From positions 1-54,911 of the forward strand of contig NZ_JHXD01000021.1 of the NCBI RefSeq assembly GCF_000687715.1: DNA of 54,911 nucleotides, read 5' to 3'. The notes beneath the pieces are model-generated. The model saw only the letters and a list, made by a program, of their open reading frames with translations, was not told where the DNA came from and did not search any database. A program made the position numbers and the translations under genes. Shown one piece after another: positions 6,551-15,937 of this stretch. The DNA is from Xylanibacter ruminicola Ga6B6. GTDB lineage: Bacteria > Bacteroidota > Bacteroidia > Bacteroidales > Bacteroidaceae. How positions within the stretch are numbered: position 1 is the first letter of the stretch; each line of letters begins with the position of its first letter.

Positions 6551-8485
6551 ATGAATGAAGATGTGAGCAATAAAAAACAGAAGGCTCGTCTGGCGCTGAT
6601 CATGAAAACAAGTAGGTTGCGCCTTTGGTTCTATGATCCTGCTACGCGCCATTTCTGTTACCTGTCGGAGGAGGGTGACTATGAACGCGAATATAACCCT
6701 GCTGATTTCGCCCTGTTTTTCCATCGTGACGATGTGGATCATATGCGTGATGTGGTCTTCGCTATCTGCGAAGGCAAGATGGATACGGGCAAGGTGAGCG
6801 CACGAAGTAGGGCGAAAAAGGAATCGGACTGCAGACACTACGAGATATCATTCTCTGTGATGAGTAGGGGCGAAGATGGACTGCCCACATCGTTGATGGC
6901 TATTCAGCACGACGTGACTGACGAGTATCAACGGCAACAGAAGATCAATGAGTTGCTGGCTCGTTATCACACGATATTCAACTCGTCGCTGCTCGATATG
7001 CTGTACTACGACAACAACGGCGTGCTGACCGATCTGAACGAACGTGCCTGTGCGGCTTTTAACGTGAAAAGTCGTGAACAGGTGCTCGATGGAAGTTTCC
7101 TACTCAAGAACAACCCCTTCTACAGTCAGATACCTCTGAATGATATGACCAACACGCTGACAGGCAGTATCATCGATTTCCACGAGTTTAAGACGCCTGA
7201 ATACCGACTGGATGAGTTCGGCCTGACTGGTAGAATGTATTATGAATCGACCATCAATCCCATACGCAACGAACAAGGTGAGCTGGAGGGAGTGTATATG
7301 TCGGGCCACGACATATCAGAGATGGTGAACTCTTACCATCGCCTGCAGAACGGTCTGAAGCAACTGCAGCAGGGTACCGACAGCATCAAGCAGTATATTG
7401 CCAACCTGGACTATGCCCTGAGCGTGAGCGGTGTGCAACTGGTGAACTATTATCCACACTCTTATACGTTCGAACTCATCAATCGTGAGACGAAGAAGAG
7501 GTTGCGCATGTCGCAACTGCGCTGTATCCGACTGGCTACACCTCGATTCCGCAGAACGGTGAATAGTGCGCTGAACAGGATGGACCATCTGACTACTCGC
7601 GGCATTGTGCAAGCCATCGAGATTGAGATACGCGACAAGAAGGGCCGACAGATATGGCTGCTCTTCAACATGGTGCCTATGCTGAATGAAAAGGGTGAGG
7701 TGGAGCGCTACTTCGGCACATATCGTGACATAACTGAAGTGGTGGAGACGGAGCAGCGACTAGCTGTGGAGACGAAGAAGGCGCAGGAGACTGAGGTGGT
7801 GAAGCAGGCCTTCCTGACCAATATGAGCTATGAGATACGTACACCGCTGAATAACATTATAGGCTATGCCGGACTCTTTACCGGCGATCATGACAAGGAC
7901 GACGAGCCTTTCTTCATCGACCAGATTAAGAATAGTACCAACGAGCTGTTGCTGGTGGTGAACGATATCCTCTACATATCGCGACTGGAGGCCAATATGG
8001 AGGAATATAAGAAGGATAATGTGGATTTCGCTTTTGAATTTGAAGGGTATTGCAAGAATGCATTGTCGAGCATCAAGCCTGGTGTACAGCCTGTAGTAGT
8101 GCAGCCCTACAACAAACTGGTGGTGGATATCGACGGCAGTCATTTGGCGATGGTCATCCAGCGCCTGTGCTATTTCTCCTGCGTGATGACTGAGCACGGC
8201 TCGATAACTGTAAGCTACGAGTATCATCGTGGTGAACTTACAATACGCATTGAAGATACTGGCTCTGGATTTACAGAAGAGGTAGCACCACACATCTTCG
8301 ATCATAACTTTGCACGCAATGCAAATGGCGAACTGATAGGCTCTGGCCTAGACTTGCCTATCGCCCAGCTGCTGACCAAACAGATGGGTGGTACCATAGA
8401 GATACAGTCTGACTACGGAAAGGGCACAAGTGTATGGGTGTCGATACCTTGCACGGCCTCTGAGATTGAAAAGAAAAGGGATTAG
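6551..8485 (+). CDS. PAS-domain histidine-kinase-like protein lacking the catalytic His
   Basis: About 644 residues, no membrane segment. Three PAS-like sensor modules (roughly 15-120, 130-270, 290-410; each ends in a D(V/I)(T/S)E-type motif such as GTYRDITEVVETEQ) precede HisKA and HATPase regions. The H box reads FLTNMSYEIRTPLN, so the phospho-accepting His is Tyr427 (codon TAT, 7829-7831). The N box (VIQRLCYFSCVMT) lacks the Asn that binds Mg-ATP, and the G2 box is GSGLDLP instead of GxGLGL, while the G1 box EDTGSGF is kept. It should not autophosphorylate and is probably a sensor pseudokinase. It is followed, after heptamer repeats, by an intact PAS kinase, a likely partner. No response regulator is nearby. 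Confidence 0.88.
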   Translation: MNEDVSNKKQKARLALIMKTSRLRLWFYDPATRHFCYLSEEGDYEREYNPADFALFFHRDDVDHMRDVVFAICEGKMDTGKVSARSRAKKESDCRHYEISFSVMSRGEDGLPTSLMAIQHDVTDEYQRQQKINELLARYHTIFNSSLLDMLYYDNNGVLTDLNERACAAFNVKSREQVLDGSFLLKNNPFYSQIPLNDMTNTLTGSIIDFHEFKTPEYRLDEFGLTGRMYYESTINPIRNEQGELEGVYMSGHDISEMVNSYHRLQNGLKQLQQGTDSIKQYIANLDYALSVSGVQLVNYYPHSYTFELINRETKKRLRMSQLRCIRLATPRFRRTVNSALNRMDHLTTRGIVQAIEIEIRDKKGRQIWLLFNMVPMLNEKGEVERYFGTYRDITEVVETEQRLAVETKKAQETEVVKQAFLTNMSYEIRTPLNNIIGYAGLFTGDHDKDDEPFFIDQIKNSTNELLLVVNDILYISRLEANMEEYKKDNVDFAFEFEGYCKNALSSIKPGVQPVVVQPYNKLVVDIDGSHLAMVIQRLCYFSCVMTEHGSITVSYEYHRGELTIRIEDTGSGFTEEVAPHIFDHNFARNANGELIGSGLDLPIAQLLTKQMGGTIEIQSDYGKGTSVWVSIPCTASEIEKKRD

Positions 8486-8489
8486 GAAT

Positions 8490-8524
8490 ATTGAAGATTG
8501 AACATTGAAAATTGAAGATTGAAG
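8490..8524 (+). repeat. Five tandem ATTGAAN heptamers before a start codon
   Basis: ATTGAAG, ATTGAAC, ATTGAAA, ATTGAAG, ATTGAAG run without gaps from 8490 to 8524; ATG follows at once at 8525. Each unit holds TTGA, an overlap of a TTG start with a TGA stop. Confidence 0.9.
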
Positions 8525-10420
8525 ATGAATATCATGTTTGACGAGCAGCAAGCCATGATGATGGCGCTCAACATCAGTGGCAACCACGTGATGTGTCTCG
8601 ACTTGAAGGATAACCGTGTGTATGATTTGCACGGCAAGGCGATGTTCGGCAATAATGTGGGGATAGATATATGTTATACATATATTCATCCTGACGATCG
8701 TGAAAGGTTCCGCACATTTGTTGAGCGCCTGAGCGATGGTACAGATCTGGAAGCCGATTGCCATTATCGCTGGGATTACAACTATACAGGACAGGGCGAA
8801 CCTGACTGGCACGATATGTATGGACGCGCTATTGCTGAATATGAGGACGGAAAGCCGGTGAACATCATCGCTACCCTGACTGATGAAACAGAGGTTAAGC
8901 AGAAAGAACGTGAGGTGGAGCATCTATCGGAGCGATATAGGTCGATATTCGAGAATTCTATCATCGGCATGTCGTTCTATTCGCCTGAAGGCTGGCTCAT
9001 AGATGCTAACCAAATTATGCGACAGATCTGTCATTTCGATAGTGATACGAGCGATGAGTTCTTCTCGAAGATGAATCTCTTTGATGTGATGCCATTCAAC
9101 GAGGTGCTGGATCGTGAGAATCCGGAAGACTACTGGGCCTGTTCGTTGAGTATCGTTCCAGAGCGCAACATGCGTGTATATCTGGAAATAAGCGTACATC
9201 CTATCTACGATGAAAAAGGAAAACTGATGTATATCTCGGTGACGGCCAACGACGTGACTGAGGAACGTAACATGTATCTCAACGTGATGGAGAACGATGC
9301 CAGGATGAAGAAGATGAACGAGGCCATCAAGAATTACGAGGCCGAGTTGCGCTATATGCTCCAGGCTTCGAAGATGCAAACATGGCGCATCAGTCTGGAG
9401 CGTGACACATTAGAGTTCTATGATGGACTGAACACTGTGATGCGCTCGTTCAGTCTGGAGCAGTTGCAGAAGATTTTCGTCGATCAGGAGCATCCGTTTG
9501 TCAAGGCACTTTCTGATCCTGCGGAAACCCTGAAGAAACCGTTGGTATATGTTGGTCAGATGTATCCAGTTGTGACCCAGAGCTCCACTGAGAATCAGTG
9601 GGTGCAGATTAACTGTATCCCAGAATTCGACAAGGAAGGAAATCTTCTGGGTGCATTTGGCGTATGGCGAAACGTCAACGACCTGATGTGCAAGCAGGAT
9701 CAGCTGCGCAAAGAGACGAAGCGCGCCAGAGAGTCTGGACAGCTGAAGACGCTGTTCCTGGCAAATATGACGCACGAGATACGTACTCCAATCAATTCGA
9801 TTGTGGGCTTTACAGAAGTACTATCGGCGCTGGAAGGAGAGGATAAAAAAGAAGTTATCCAGATTATCAAGAACAACTGCGATATGCTGTTGCGCTTGAT
9901 CAACGATATCCTGACAGTTTCATCGCTTGAATCGGGCCAGATGGATATCAGGCCCGTTGAGGTGGATTTCGCTAAGTCGTTTAACGAGTTGTTTGAGTCG
10001 TTGCGCTCCAGAGTGCAGGAGCCAGGGGTGGAGTTCATAAAAGACAATCCTTATGCCACATTGCCAATCAAGGTCGATGTAGACCGTGTGTCGCAGGTCA
10101 TCACCAACTTCCTGACTAATGCTGTGAAATATACCCATCAGGGACATATCAAACTGGGTTACCATACGGAGACCAGAACCATCGACGGCAAACAGCTTGA
10201 GGGCTTGTATGTATACTGTGAAGATACGGGTGATGGTATCGCACCAGAGTCTCAGCCCAGAATCTTCGACCGTTTCTACAAAGTAAATGATTTTGTACAG
10301 GGTACAGGTCTCGGACTTTCCATCTGTAAAGCCTTTACCGACGCCTGTCATGGCGACATCGGTGTGGTGTCAGAAGGAAAGGGGAAAGGTTCTGTATTCT
10401 GGATGTGGATTCCGCTTTAA
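8525..10420 (+). CDS. Cytosolic PAS sensor histidine kinase
   Basis: About 631 residues with three PAS-like domains (about 10-125, 140-260, 285-400; see YRSIFENSIIGMSFYSPEGW and ANDVTEERN) and no transmembrane helix. The kinase core is complete: H box FLANMTHEIRTPINSIVGFT, N box VITNFLTNAVKYT, G1 box CEDTGDGIAPE, F region RIFDRFYKV and G2 box GTGLGLSICKAF. It should autophosphorylate and pass the phosphate to an unlinked response regulator. It follows the degenerate kinase and probably forms a unit with it. Start ATG 8525 follows the heptamers; TTG 8519 lies inside them. Confidence 0.9.
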   Translation: MNIMFDEQQAMMMALNISGNHVMCLDLKDNRVYDLHGKAMFGNNVGIDICYTYIHPDDRERFRTFVERLSDGTDLEADCHYRWDYNYTGQGEPDWHDMYGRAIAEYEDGKPVNIIATLTDETEVKQKEREVEHLSERYRSIFENSIIGMSFYSPEGWLIDANQIMRQICHFDSDTSDEFFSKMNLFDVMPFNEVLDRENPEDYWACSLSIVPERNMRVYLEISVHPIYDEKGKLMYISVTANDVTEERNMYLNVMENDARMKKMNEAIKNYEAELRYMLQASKMQTWRISLERDTLEFYDGLNTVMRSFSLEQLQKIFVDQEHPFVKALSDPAETLKKPLVYVGQMYPVVTQSSTENQWVQINCIPEFDKEGNLLGAFGVWRNVNDLMCKQDQLRKETKRARESGQLKTLFLANMTHEIRTPINSIVGFTEVLSALEGEDKKEVIQIIKNNCDMLLRLINDILTVSSLESGQMDIRPVEVDFAKSFNELFESLRSRVQEPGVEFIKDNPYATLPIKVDVDRVSQVITNFLTNAVKYTHQGHIKLGYHTETRTIDGKQLEGLYVYCEDTGDGIAPESQPRIFDRFYKVNDFVQGTGLGLSICKAFTDACHGDIGVVSEGKGKGSVFWMWIPL

Positions 10421-10447
10421 TCCTTCCTCGCTGGCTGTTCTATTCAT

Positions 10448-11320
10448 TTAGTCGTTTTCTTTCAGCCACTTGGTAAGCACCTGGCAATACTCTTCGTGAG
10501 CATCGATAAAACAGGTGTGGCGCGAGTGGCGGAACAGATGCCATTGGCTGTGGGGGATATGCTCATAGAGCGAGGCTGCTACAACGGGGGTACAGATGTC
10601 GCGTGTGCCACTACAGATAAGTGTAGGCTGAGAAATCTGACCAAGCTTATCGGTATACTCGAAGTTTTTCAGACTGCCGAGTGGCTGATACTCGTTGGGG
10701 CCCCAGCCATAGAGGTAGGCTTCGGCACCAGCACGCTTAGGACGACGGAGACACTCTGATGAGTGTTCGTCGACACTGATAACAAACTGCTCAAAGTAAT
10801 GATTGTTTGCCTGCAGATAGGCTTCATCATCCCATTTGCCTGTAGCTTCGGCATGACGGATGGCTTCCTGATCTTCGTCCGACAGGTATTTGATAAGACG
10901 GTGCTGCTCGCTGGCCCATAAACTGCTGGAGGCATGTCCTGATGACAGAATAAGTGACTTGATGCCCTGAGGCTGGTGGTCGATCACATAAGCTATGGCC
11001 TGCATAGCTCCCCACGACTGGCCAAGTATATGCACGGTATCGAGCTGAAGATACTCGCGGATGGCGATAAGTTCGTCTATCCACGTCTTCTGCGTCCAAA
11101 GTTCAGGGTGCCCGTCGAGATAAGAATTGCCGCAACCTATCTGGTCGTACGAGATAACCTGTCGTCCGGTTTCTGCGATGCAGTCGAGTACCTCGAAATA
11201 GTTGTGCGTACTACCAGGACCGCCATGCAGCAACAATAGCGGTGCTTTCTCAGATACCTCGCCTACTATGCGGTAGTAGGTTTGGTAGCCCATAAACGGC
11301 ATATAGCCTTCGGTAATCAT
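10448..11320 (-). CDS. Alpha/beta hydrolase, proline iminopeptidase family (S33)
   Basis: 290 residues with LLLHGGPGSTHNYFE (oxyanion-hole HGGPG typical of S33 aminopeptidases), nucleophile motif LGQSWGAMQA, acid region CSGTRDICTP and a His near the end (SRHTCF). Such enzymes remove N-terminal proline or hydrolyse amino-acid amides. There is no signal peptide, so it is cytoplasmic. It is the last gene of a leftward operon, 3 bp after the FHA gene. The convergent kinase gene ends at 10420 with no clear terminator in the 27-bp gap. Confidence 0.85.
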   Translation of the reverse strand: MITEGYMPFMGYQTYYRIVGEVSEKAPLLLLHGGPGSTHNYFEVLDCIAETGRQVISYDQIGCGNSYLDGHPELWTQKTWIDELIAIREYLQLDTVHILGQSWGAMQAIAYVIDHQPQGIKSLILSSGHASSSLWASEQHRLIKYLSDEDQEAIRHAEATGKWDDEAYLQANNHYFEQFVISVDEHSSECLRRPKRAGAEAYLYGWGPNEYQPLGSLKNFEYTDKLGQISQPTLICSGTRDICTPVVAASLYEHIPHSQWHLFRHSRHTCFIDAHEEYCQVLTKWLKEND

Positions 11321-11323
11321 ATT

Positions 11324-11854
11324 TTATTCTTCGTCGTTGGATGTGCGAAGGATGATAGAGGTGGCACCAAGGGTGAACAGGGTGCCATCGCTGATAACAC
11401 GGCGCTCTTTTGGGGTGAGCTCTACGTTATCGATAAAGGTGCCAGTGTTGCTGTTGTTGTCTTTCAGCGTATAACGCAAGCCACCTTTCTTATCACGACT
11501 AACGGTGATGGTGCAATGATTGAGATCGACGCTGGGATCTACTGTCTCGAAAGCGGTATTGGCAGGATTACCTTTCTGATAACGACCAATGATGTTGTCG
11601 CCCATACGGAGAGGGATAACCTGCTTGTAATGGAATACGTTTTCGATGACTACGATTGATCCGCAACCCTGTTCGTTGGCCTGCTCGTCGGGGTTTTCAT
11701 CTTTCTGACGCTCACGAAGCTTGCTCACGCCGATACGGATGCCAAACTCCTTGCCGCAGTCGGGGCATTTGAAAACCAACGACTGACCAGCCTCGTACTT
11801 GGTCTCATCGAAGGTGATGTACTGGTCGCACTTAGGGCAGCGTACTCTCTTCAT
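11324..11854 (-). CDS. FHA-domain protein with N-terminal zinc ribbon
   Basis: 176 residues. The N-terminus is a CxxC...CxxC zinc ribbon (MKRVRCPKCDQYITF ... FKCPDCGKEFG). After a linker an FHA domain starts near residue 80, with GDNIIGRYQKGN, LNHCTITVSRD and NNSNTGTFIDN. FHA domains bind phosphothreonine, so this is probably a reader of a Ser/Thr kinase signal. It abuts the SPOR protein gene (start next to that stop), in an operon with the hydrolase. Confidence 0.85.
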   Translation of the reverse strand: MKRVRCPKCDQYITFDETKYEAGQSLVFKCPDCGKEFGIRIGVSKLRERQKDENPDEQANEQGCGSIVVIENVFHYKQVIPLRMGDNIIGRYQKGNPANTAFETVDPSVDLNHCTITVSRDKKGGLRYTLKDNNSNTGTFIDNVELTPKERRVISDGTLFTLGATSIILRTSNDEE

Positions 11855-12961
11855 TTACTTGTTTTTCTCGTTATATTTGTAAACCCAAGATTCGGCCAAA
11901 TCCTTTTCTTTGGCTATCTTCTGTAACTGGGTATAAGCATCGGCTTGATTCTCATAGTGACCGTAAACGATACGGGTAACATTGTTGTGCACATAAATCT
12001 CGGCACCCTTGTAACCACGCTCTGCCAGATTGTTGATGAAAATCTCGGCATTCTGCTTGTTAACATGACTGGCCAGCACAATGCAGTAACCTTCGCGAGC
12101 ACTGTCGGTCTTAATGGCAACAGGCTTGGTAGCCTCGGCCTCGACAGGCTTAGCGGGCTTGATGGTATCGAGGATAGCCTCGGCAGTTTTAACTGCGGCT
12201 GGCTTCTGAGTATCCTTACGCTTAAAATCGATGGCGCTGGTGTTAGTATCCTTCGAGGTCATCATACCAAACAGGATCTGATTGTTCAGATTGTTGATGG
12301 TGCTCTTCATCAGCTCGGTCTTGCCAGTAGGCATGGCAACAAAGAACACAGCCAACAGGATGGCGGCAACAGCCACGGCATTGCGAATCCATGAGAACTT
12401 GATGCGTACTACATCGGTATCGTCGTCGTTGATATCAACCAGGTTCTGTTGCAGCACGCTGTTAACCTCGGGCTTGGGTTCGGGCTTCATCTCCACAACC
12501 TTGGCTGCAGGAGTTTCCTCAACCTCAGGCAGGGTGACAACCTTAATCAAGCTCATCTCGAACGAGTTGAGTCCATACAAGCTTGGGGTAAGAATGCCTG
12601 CCTCGCAAGGGGTAAACACGTAGTTTCCATCCTCGTTAAGCTCTAATATACCTATATTATTAAGCTCGTAGCGACCTTCGTTCTGCAGGGTTTGAGTCAG
12701 TTCGTTCACTTCGTCTTCAATACGCTGAAGGGCCTCTGGATAGCTGATGTCGTAAGCCTCGATGTACGACTGGGCCAGAAGTGAATCGTTAATCTTAAGT
12801 TGTGGGTTAAAACCTAATGTACGGAGTGGGGGGAGGAAGGCCTGCTCGTCTTCCTCGTATCTTGCCTCGACATGATGCGCCATGAATCCGCCCAAACCAG
12901 GCACAATCACGCAATCGTTGTCGAGCAACAGTATCTCAATATGTCTATCTAATTCAATCAC
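11855..12961 (-). CDS. HU-CCDC81 and SPOR domain protein
   Basis: About 368 residues. The N-terminal HU-CCDC81 domain reads HIEILLLDNDCVIVPGLGGF; a transmembrane helix (NAVAVAAILLAVFFVAMPTG) lies near residue 200; the C-terminal SPOR domain (YCIVLASHVNKQNAEIFINN) binds denuded peptidoglycan glycan. The topology puts the HU-like part in the cytoplasm and SPOR in the periplasm. I chose the GTG at 12961 because the promoter's -7 box lies just upstream at 12967-12974 and the usual family start is there; a longer in-frame TTG start at 12997 is the -33 box itself. Confidence 0.8.
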   Translation of the reverse strand: MIELDRHIEILLLDNDCVIVPGLGGFMAHHVEARYEEDEQAFLPPLRTLGFNPQLKINDSLLAQSYIEAYDISYPEALQRIEDEVNELTQTLQNEGRYELNNIGILELNEDGNYVFTPCEAGILTPSLYGLNSFEMSLIKVVTLPEVEETPAAKVVEMKPEPKPEVNSVLQQNLVDINDDDTDVVRIKFSWIRNAVAVAAILLAVFFVAMPTGKTELMKSTINNLNNQILFGMMTSKDTNTSAIDFKRKDTQKPAAVKTAEAILDTIKPAKPVEAEATKPVAIKTDSAREGYCIVLASHVNKQNAEIFINNLAERGYKGAEIYVHNNVTRIVYGHYENQADAYTQLQKIAKEKDLAESWVYKYNEKNK

Positions 12962-12966
12962 GGCTG

Positions 12967-12997
12967 CAAAATTACTGCATTTTTTCGACATAAACAA
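12967..12997 (-). promoter_or_regulatory. Promoter of the SPOR/FHA/hydrolase operon
   Basis: On the minus strand TAATTTTG (12967-12974) and TTG (12995-12997) with a 20-bp spacer. The transcript would start almost at the GTG, making it nearly leaderless. Confidence 0.65.
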
Positions 12998-13017
12998 ATA
13001 AAAGAAACTTAAAATGC

Positions 13018-13047
13018 TTGGGAAATTAAAAATTTAGTGTACCTTTG
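13018..13047 (+). promoter_or_regulatory. Promoter of ugd
   Basis: TTG (13018-13020), 19-bp spacer, TACCTTTG (13040-13047); ATG at 13071. Confidence 0.7.
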
Positions 13048-13070
13048 CACAAAAATTAGTTGTTAACAGT

Positions 13071-14390
13071 ATGAATATTGCTATTGTAGGAACCGGATAT
13101 GTAGGTTTGGTATCGGGAACATGCTTTGCCGATACCGGTGCAAACGTAACGTGTGTAGACGTTGATGAAAAGAAAATTGAACGCCTGAAGAACGGGGAAA
13201 TCCCCATCTATGAACCTGGACTCGACGAGTTGGTAAAGAAGAATGTGGCCGCAGGTCGCTTGAAGTTTACTACCGACTTGGCTTCTGTGCTTGATGATGT
13301 GGAGATCGTTTTCTCAGCTGTAGGTACACCTCCAGATGAGGATGGCTCAGCCGATTTGAAATATGTGCTGCAGGTGGCTAAGACCATCGGACAGAACTTG
13401 AATAAATACCTGGTTGTTGTAACCAAGAGTACTGTTCCCGTAGGCACAGCTAAAAAGGTGCGTAAGGCTATCGAGGACGAGCTGGCAAAGCGTGGCGTTG
13501 ATATCGAATTCGATGTGGCTTCGAACCCAGAGTTCCTGAAAGAGGGTAACGCCATTAAGGACTTTATGAGTCCCGACCGCGTGGTAGTAGGTGTTGAGAG
13601 CGAGAAAGCCAAGAAAACGCTGACCAAGCTTTACAAGCCCTTCCTTATTAATAATTTCCGCGTGATTTTCATGGATATACCATCGGCCGAGATGACCAAA
13701 TATGCCGCAAACTCGATGCTGGCAACCCGTATCTCGTTCATGAACGATATCGCCAACCTTTGCGAGCGTGTTGGTGCCGATGTTAATATGGTACGCGCAG
13801 GTATTGGTAGCGATACACGTATCGGACGTAAGTTCCTGTATGCAGGTTGCGGTTATGGTGGCTCTTGCTTCCCTAAGGATGTAAAGGCGCTGATTAAGAC
13901 TGCCGACCAGAATGGCTACTCGATGGAGGTGCTGAAAGCTGTTGAGCGTGTAAACGAAAAGCAGAAGAGCGTGCTGTTTGAGAAGCTGGTTAAGGCATTT
14001 GGCAGTGTTGAGGCTCTGAAGGGTAAGACTATCGCCATGTGGGGACTCTCGTTCAAGCCTGAGACCGACGATATGCGTGAATCAACAGCCCTTGTGATGA
14101 TTGCCAAGTTGCTTGAGGCTGGTTGTAACGTACGTGTTTACGACCCAATCGCTATGGAAGAGTGTAAGCGTCGTATCGGCGAAACGGTAACCTATTGTCG
14201 CGACATGTACGATGTAGTACTGGATGCTGATGCCCTGTTGCTGCTTACCGAGTGGAAGGAGTTCCGCCTGCCAGGATGGGGTGTGATTAAGAAAGCTATG
14301 AAGCGTCCGTTGGTTATCGATGGTCGTAACATCTTTGATACAGAGGAACTCGACGAGAATGGCTTTGAATATCATTGCATAGGTAAGTAA
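13071..14390 (+). CDS. ugd: UDP-glucose 6-dehydrogenase
   Basis: 439 residues, normal length. The NAD-binding motif GTGYVGLVSGTCFA is at the N-terminus, the catalytic Cys is in GCGYGGSCFPKDVKAL (about residues 260-275), and the C-terminal domain has MWGLSFKPETDDMRES. It oxidises UDP-glucose to UDP-glucuronate, a precursor of capsule and exopolysaccharide sugars. It has its own promoter and is followed immediately by a lipoprotein gene (ATG after TAA). Confidence 0.96.
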   Translation: MNIAIVGTGYVGLVSGTCFADTGANVTCVDVDEKKIERLKNGEIPIYEPGLDELVKKNVAAGRLKFTTDLASVLDDVEIVFSAVGTPPDEDGSADLKYVLQVAKTIGQNLNKYLVVVTKSTVPVGTAKKVRKAIEDELAKRGVDIEFDVASNPEFLKEGNAIKDFMSPDRVVVGVESEKAKKTLTKLYKPFLINNFRVIFMDIPSAEMTKYAANSMLATRISFMNDIANLCERVGADVNMVRAGIGSDTRIGRKFLYAGCGYGGSCFPKDVKALIKTADQNGYSMEVLKAVERVNEKQKSVLFEKLVKAFGSVEALKGKTIAMWGLSFKPETDDMRESTALVMIAKLLEAGCNVRVYDPIAMEECKRRIGETVTYCRDMYDVVLDADALLLLTEWKEFRLPGWGVIKKAMKRPLVIDGRNIFDTEELDENGFEYHCIGK

Positions 14391-15167
14391 ATGAAGAATA
14401 TTTTAACGATATCAATGTTGATGGTTGTTCTGGTAGCTTGTAACCAGAACAACTCATCATCGTTGCCCGACGATAAGGAGGCTAAGGAGATGCTTCAAGG
14501 TGTATGGGTGGATGAGGAGAGTGGTGATGTGTCGTTCCGTGTAAGCGGAGATACGCTCTACTTTGCCGATACTACCAGTATGCCAACCTACTTCCGCATC
14601 TATAAGGACTCGCTTTATCTGGCATCGGGAACGGCATATAGTATCGTTAAACATACCGAACATCTCTTCTGGTTTAATAATCAGAATGGTGATTTGTTGA
14701 AGCTGCAGAAGAGCGACGACGATGATGCCGATATCGAGGCTACTGCTCCGAGTGTGCTTACCTATACCCATCAGGTTAAGATCGACTCGGTGGCTGCCTA
14801 TAACGGCAATCGCTACCATTGGTATATTGCCATTAATCCTACCAAGTATAAAGTAACAAAGCGTACTTTTAATGAGGACGGATTGGAAGTAGAGAATGTG
14901 TATTACGACAACATTATGCACATTAGTGTTTTCCAAGGCGCACGTCAGATCTATTCGAGCGATTTTCGTAAGCAGCAGTATCAAGGCTTAGTGCCTGCTG
15001 CTTTCTTAGAAGATGCCATTCTGGCCAATATGGCCTTTAGTCATATTGATGCCGCTGGCTTGCATTTTAACGCCACACTATGTATCCCTGATGGCGCTAC
15101 CTGTTATATGGTAGAATCAACCATCAGTTATACGGGTGTGTTATCGATGCAGTTAGTAGAGTATTAA
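14391..15167 (+). CDS. Predicted lipoprotein of unknown function
   Basis: 258 residues. The signal peptide ends in lipobox LVAC (Cys17), followed by NQNNSSSLPDD. The middle (GVWVDEESGDVSFRVSGDTL) resembles a lipocalin-like beta sheet; the second half contains VYYDNIMHISVFQGARQIYS. It may belong to DUF4738, which I could not confirm. It starts directly after ugd and is surely co-transcribed. It overlaps the end of nudC by 4 bp tail to tail. Confidence 0.75.
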   Translation: MKNILTISMLMVVLVACNQNNSSSLPDDKEAKEMLQGVWVDEESGDVSFRVSGDTLYFADTTSMPTYFRIYKDSLYLASGTAYSIVKHTEHLFWFNNQNGDLLKLQKSDDDDADIEATAPSVLTYTHQVKIDSVAAYNGNRYHWYIAINPTKYKVTKRTFNEDGLEVENVYYDNIMHISVFQGARQIYSSDFRKQQYQGLVPAAFLEDAILANMAFSHIDAAGLHFNATLCIPDGATCYMVESTISYTGVLSMQLVEY

Positions 15168-15937
15168 TCTTTCTCAGCTAACCACGCATCGAGCAGCATA
15201 CGTGCAATTGATAATTTTTCGGGGATAGTAGGCAGGTTGTCTTTACGGAACCAGCCTCCTTTAGCTATTTCGCTGGCTTGTAGGTGGATGTCGCCTGATA
15301 CATAGTCGGCATTAAAGCCAACCATCAGTCCGCAAGGGTAGGGCCAGGGCTGCGAACCAAAATAACGTATGTTGGTAATCTTTACGCCTGTTTCCTCGAA
15401 TGCCTCACGGGCTACCGCTTCTTCGAGTGTTTCGCCTGTCTCAACAAATCCTGCTACCAATCCGTAGAAATCGGTACGGAAGTTCTTGGCGCGGACCAGC
15501 AGAACCTCGTCGCCTTTGTGTATCAGCACGATGACTGCTGTAGCTAATTGTGGCCATATTTCCTTGCCACACTCAGTACATTTCTTCGAGATGTCGGTAT
15601 CCATTCGCATAGGGGCACCACACACTCCACAATACTTGGTGTTGGCATCCCAATACAGCAGCTCCTGACATTTGCCGGCCTTTTGGTACAGGGCTTTGTC
15701 AAGTTTGTAATAGCTCTGTCGCAAACCGCACATCTCGTAGCGTGGGTCGTCGCAAACCGGACTGTCTATCTTATATGTCTTTACCTCAACGCCATCCAGA
15801 GGAGTAACGGTCATTACGTTGGTCCAAGGCTTCACCTCGGTGGGTGGTTCTTCCTGAAAGGGGATGGTGTATCCGCCATCTGCGGTTTTTTCTAACAATA
15901 AGTCTTCTTTGCAGAATACAAAATAATGTTGTTTCAT
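15164..15937 (-). CDS. nudC: NAD(+) diphosphatase / NADH pyrophosphatase
   Basis: 257 residues. A zinc ribbon (CGVCGAP ... CTECGK) precedes the Nudix box GFVETGETLEEAVAREAFEE, followed by the NudC marker SQPWPYP. NudC enzymes split NAD(H) into NMN and AMP and can remove NAD caps from RNA. The start overlaps the end of the upstream 5'-nucleotidase gene by 4 bp; the pair probably works in nucleotide salvage. Confidence 0.92.
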   Translation of the reverse strand: MKQHYFVFCKEDLLLEKTADGGYTIPFQEEPPTEVKPWTNVMTVTPLDGVEVKTYKIDSPVCDDPRYEMCGLRQSYYKLDKALYQKAGKCQELLYWDANTKYCGVCGAPMRMDTDISKKCTECGKEIWPQLATAVIVLIHKGDEVLLVRAKNFRTDFYGLVAGFVETGETLEEAVAREAFEETGVKITNIRYFGSQPWPYPCGLMVGFNADYVSGDIHLQASEIAKGGWFRKDNLPTIPEKLSIARMLLDAWLAEKD

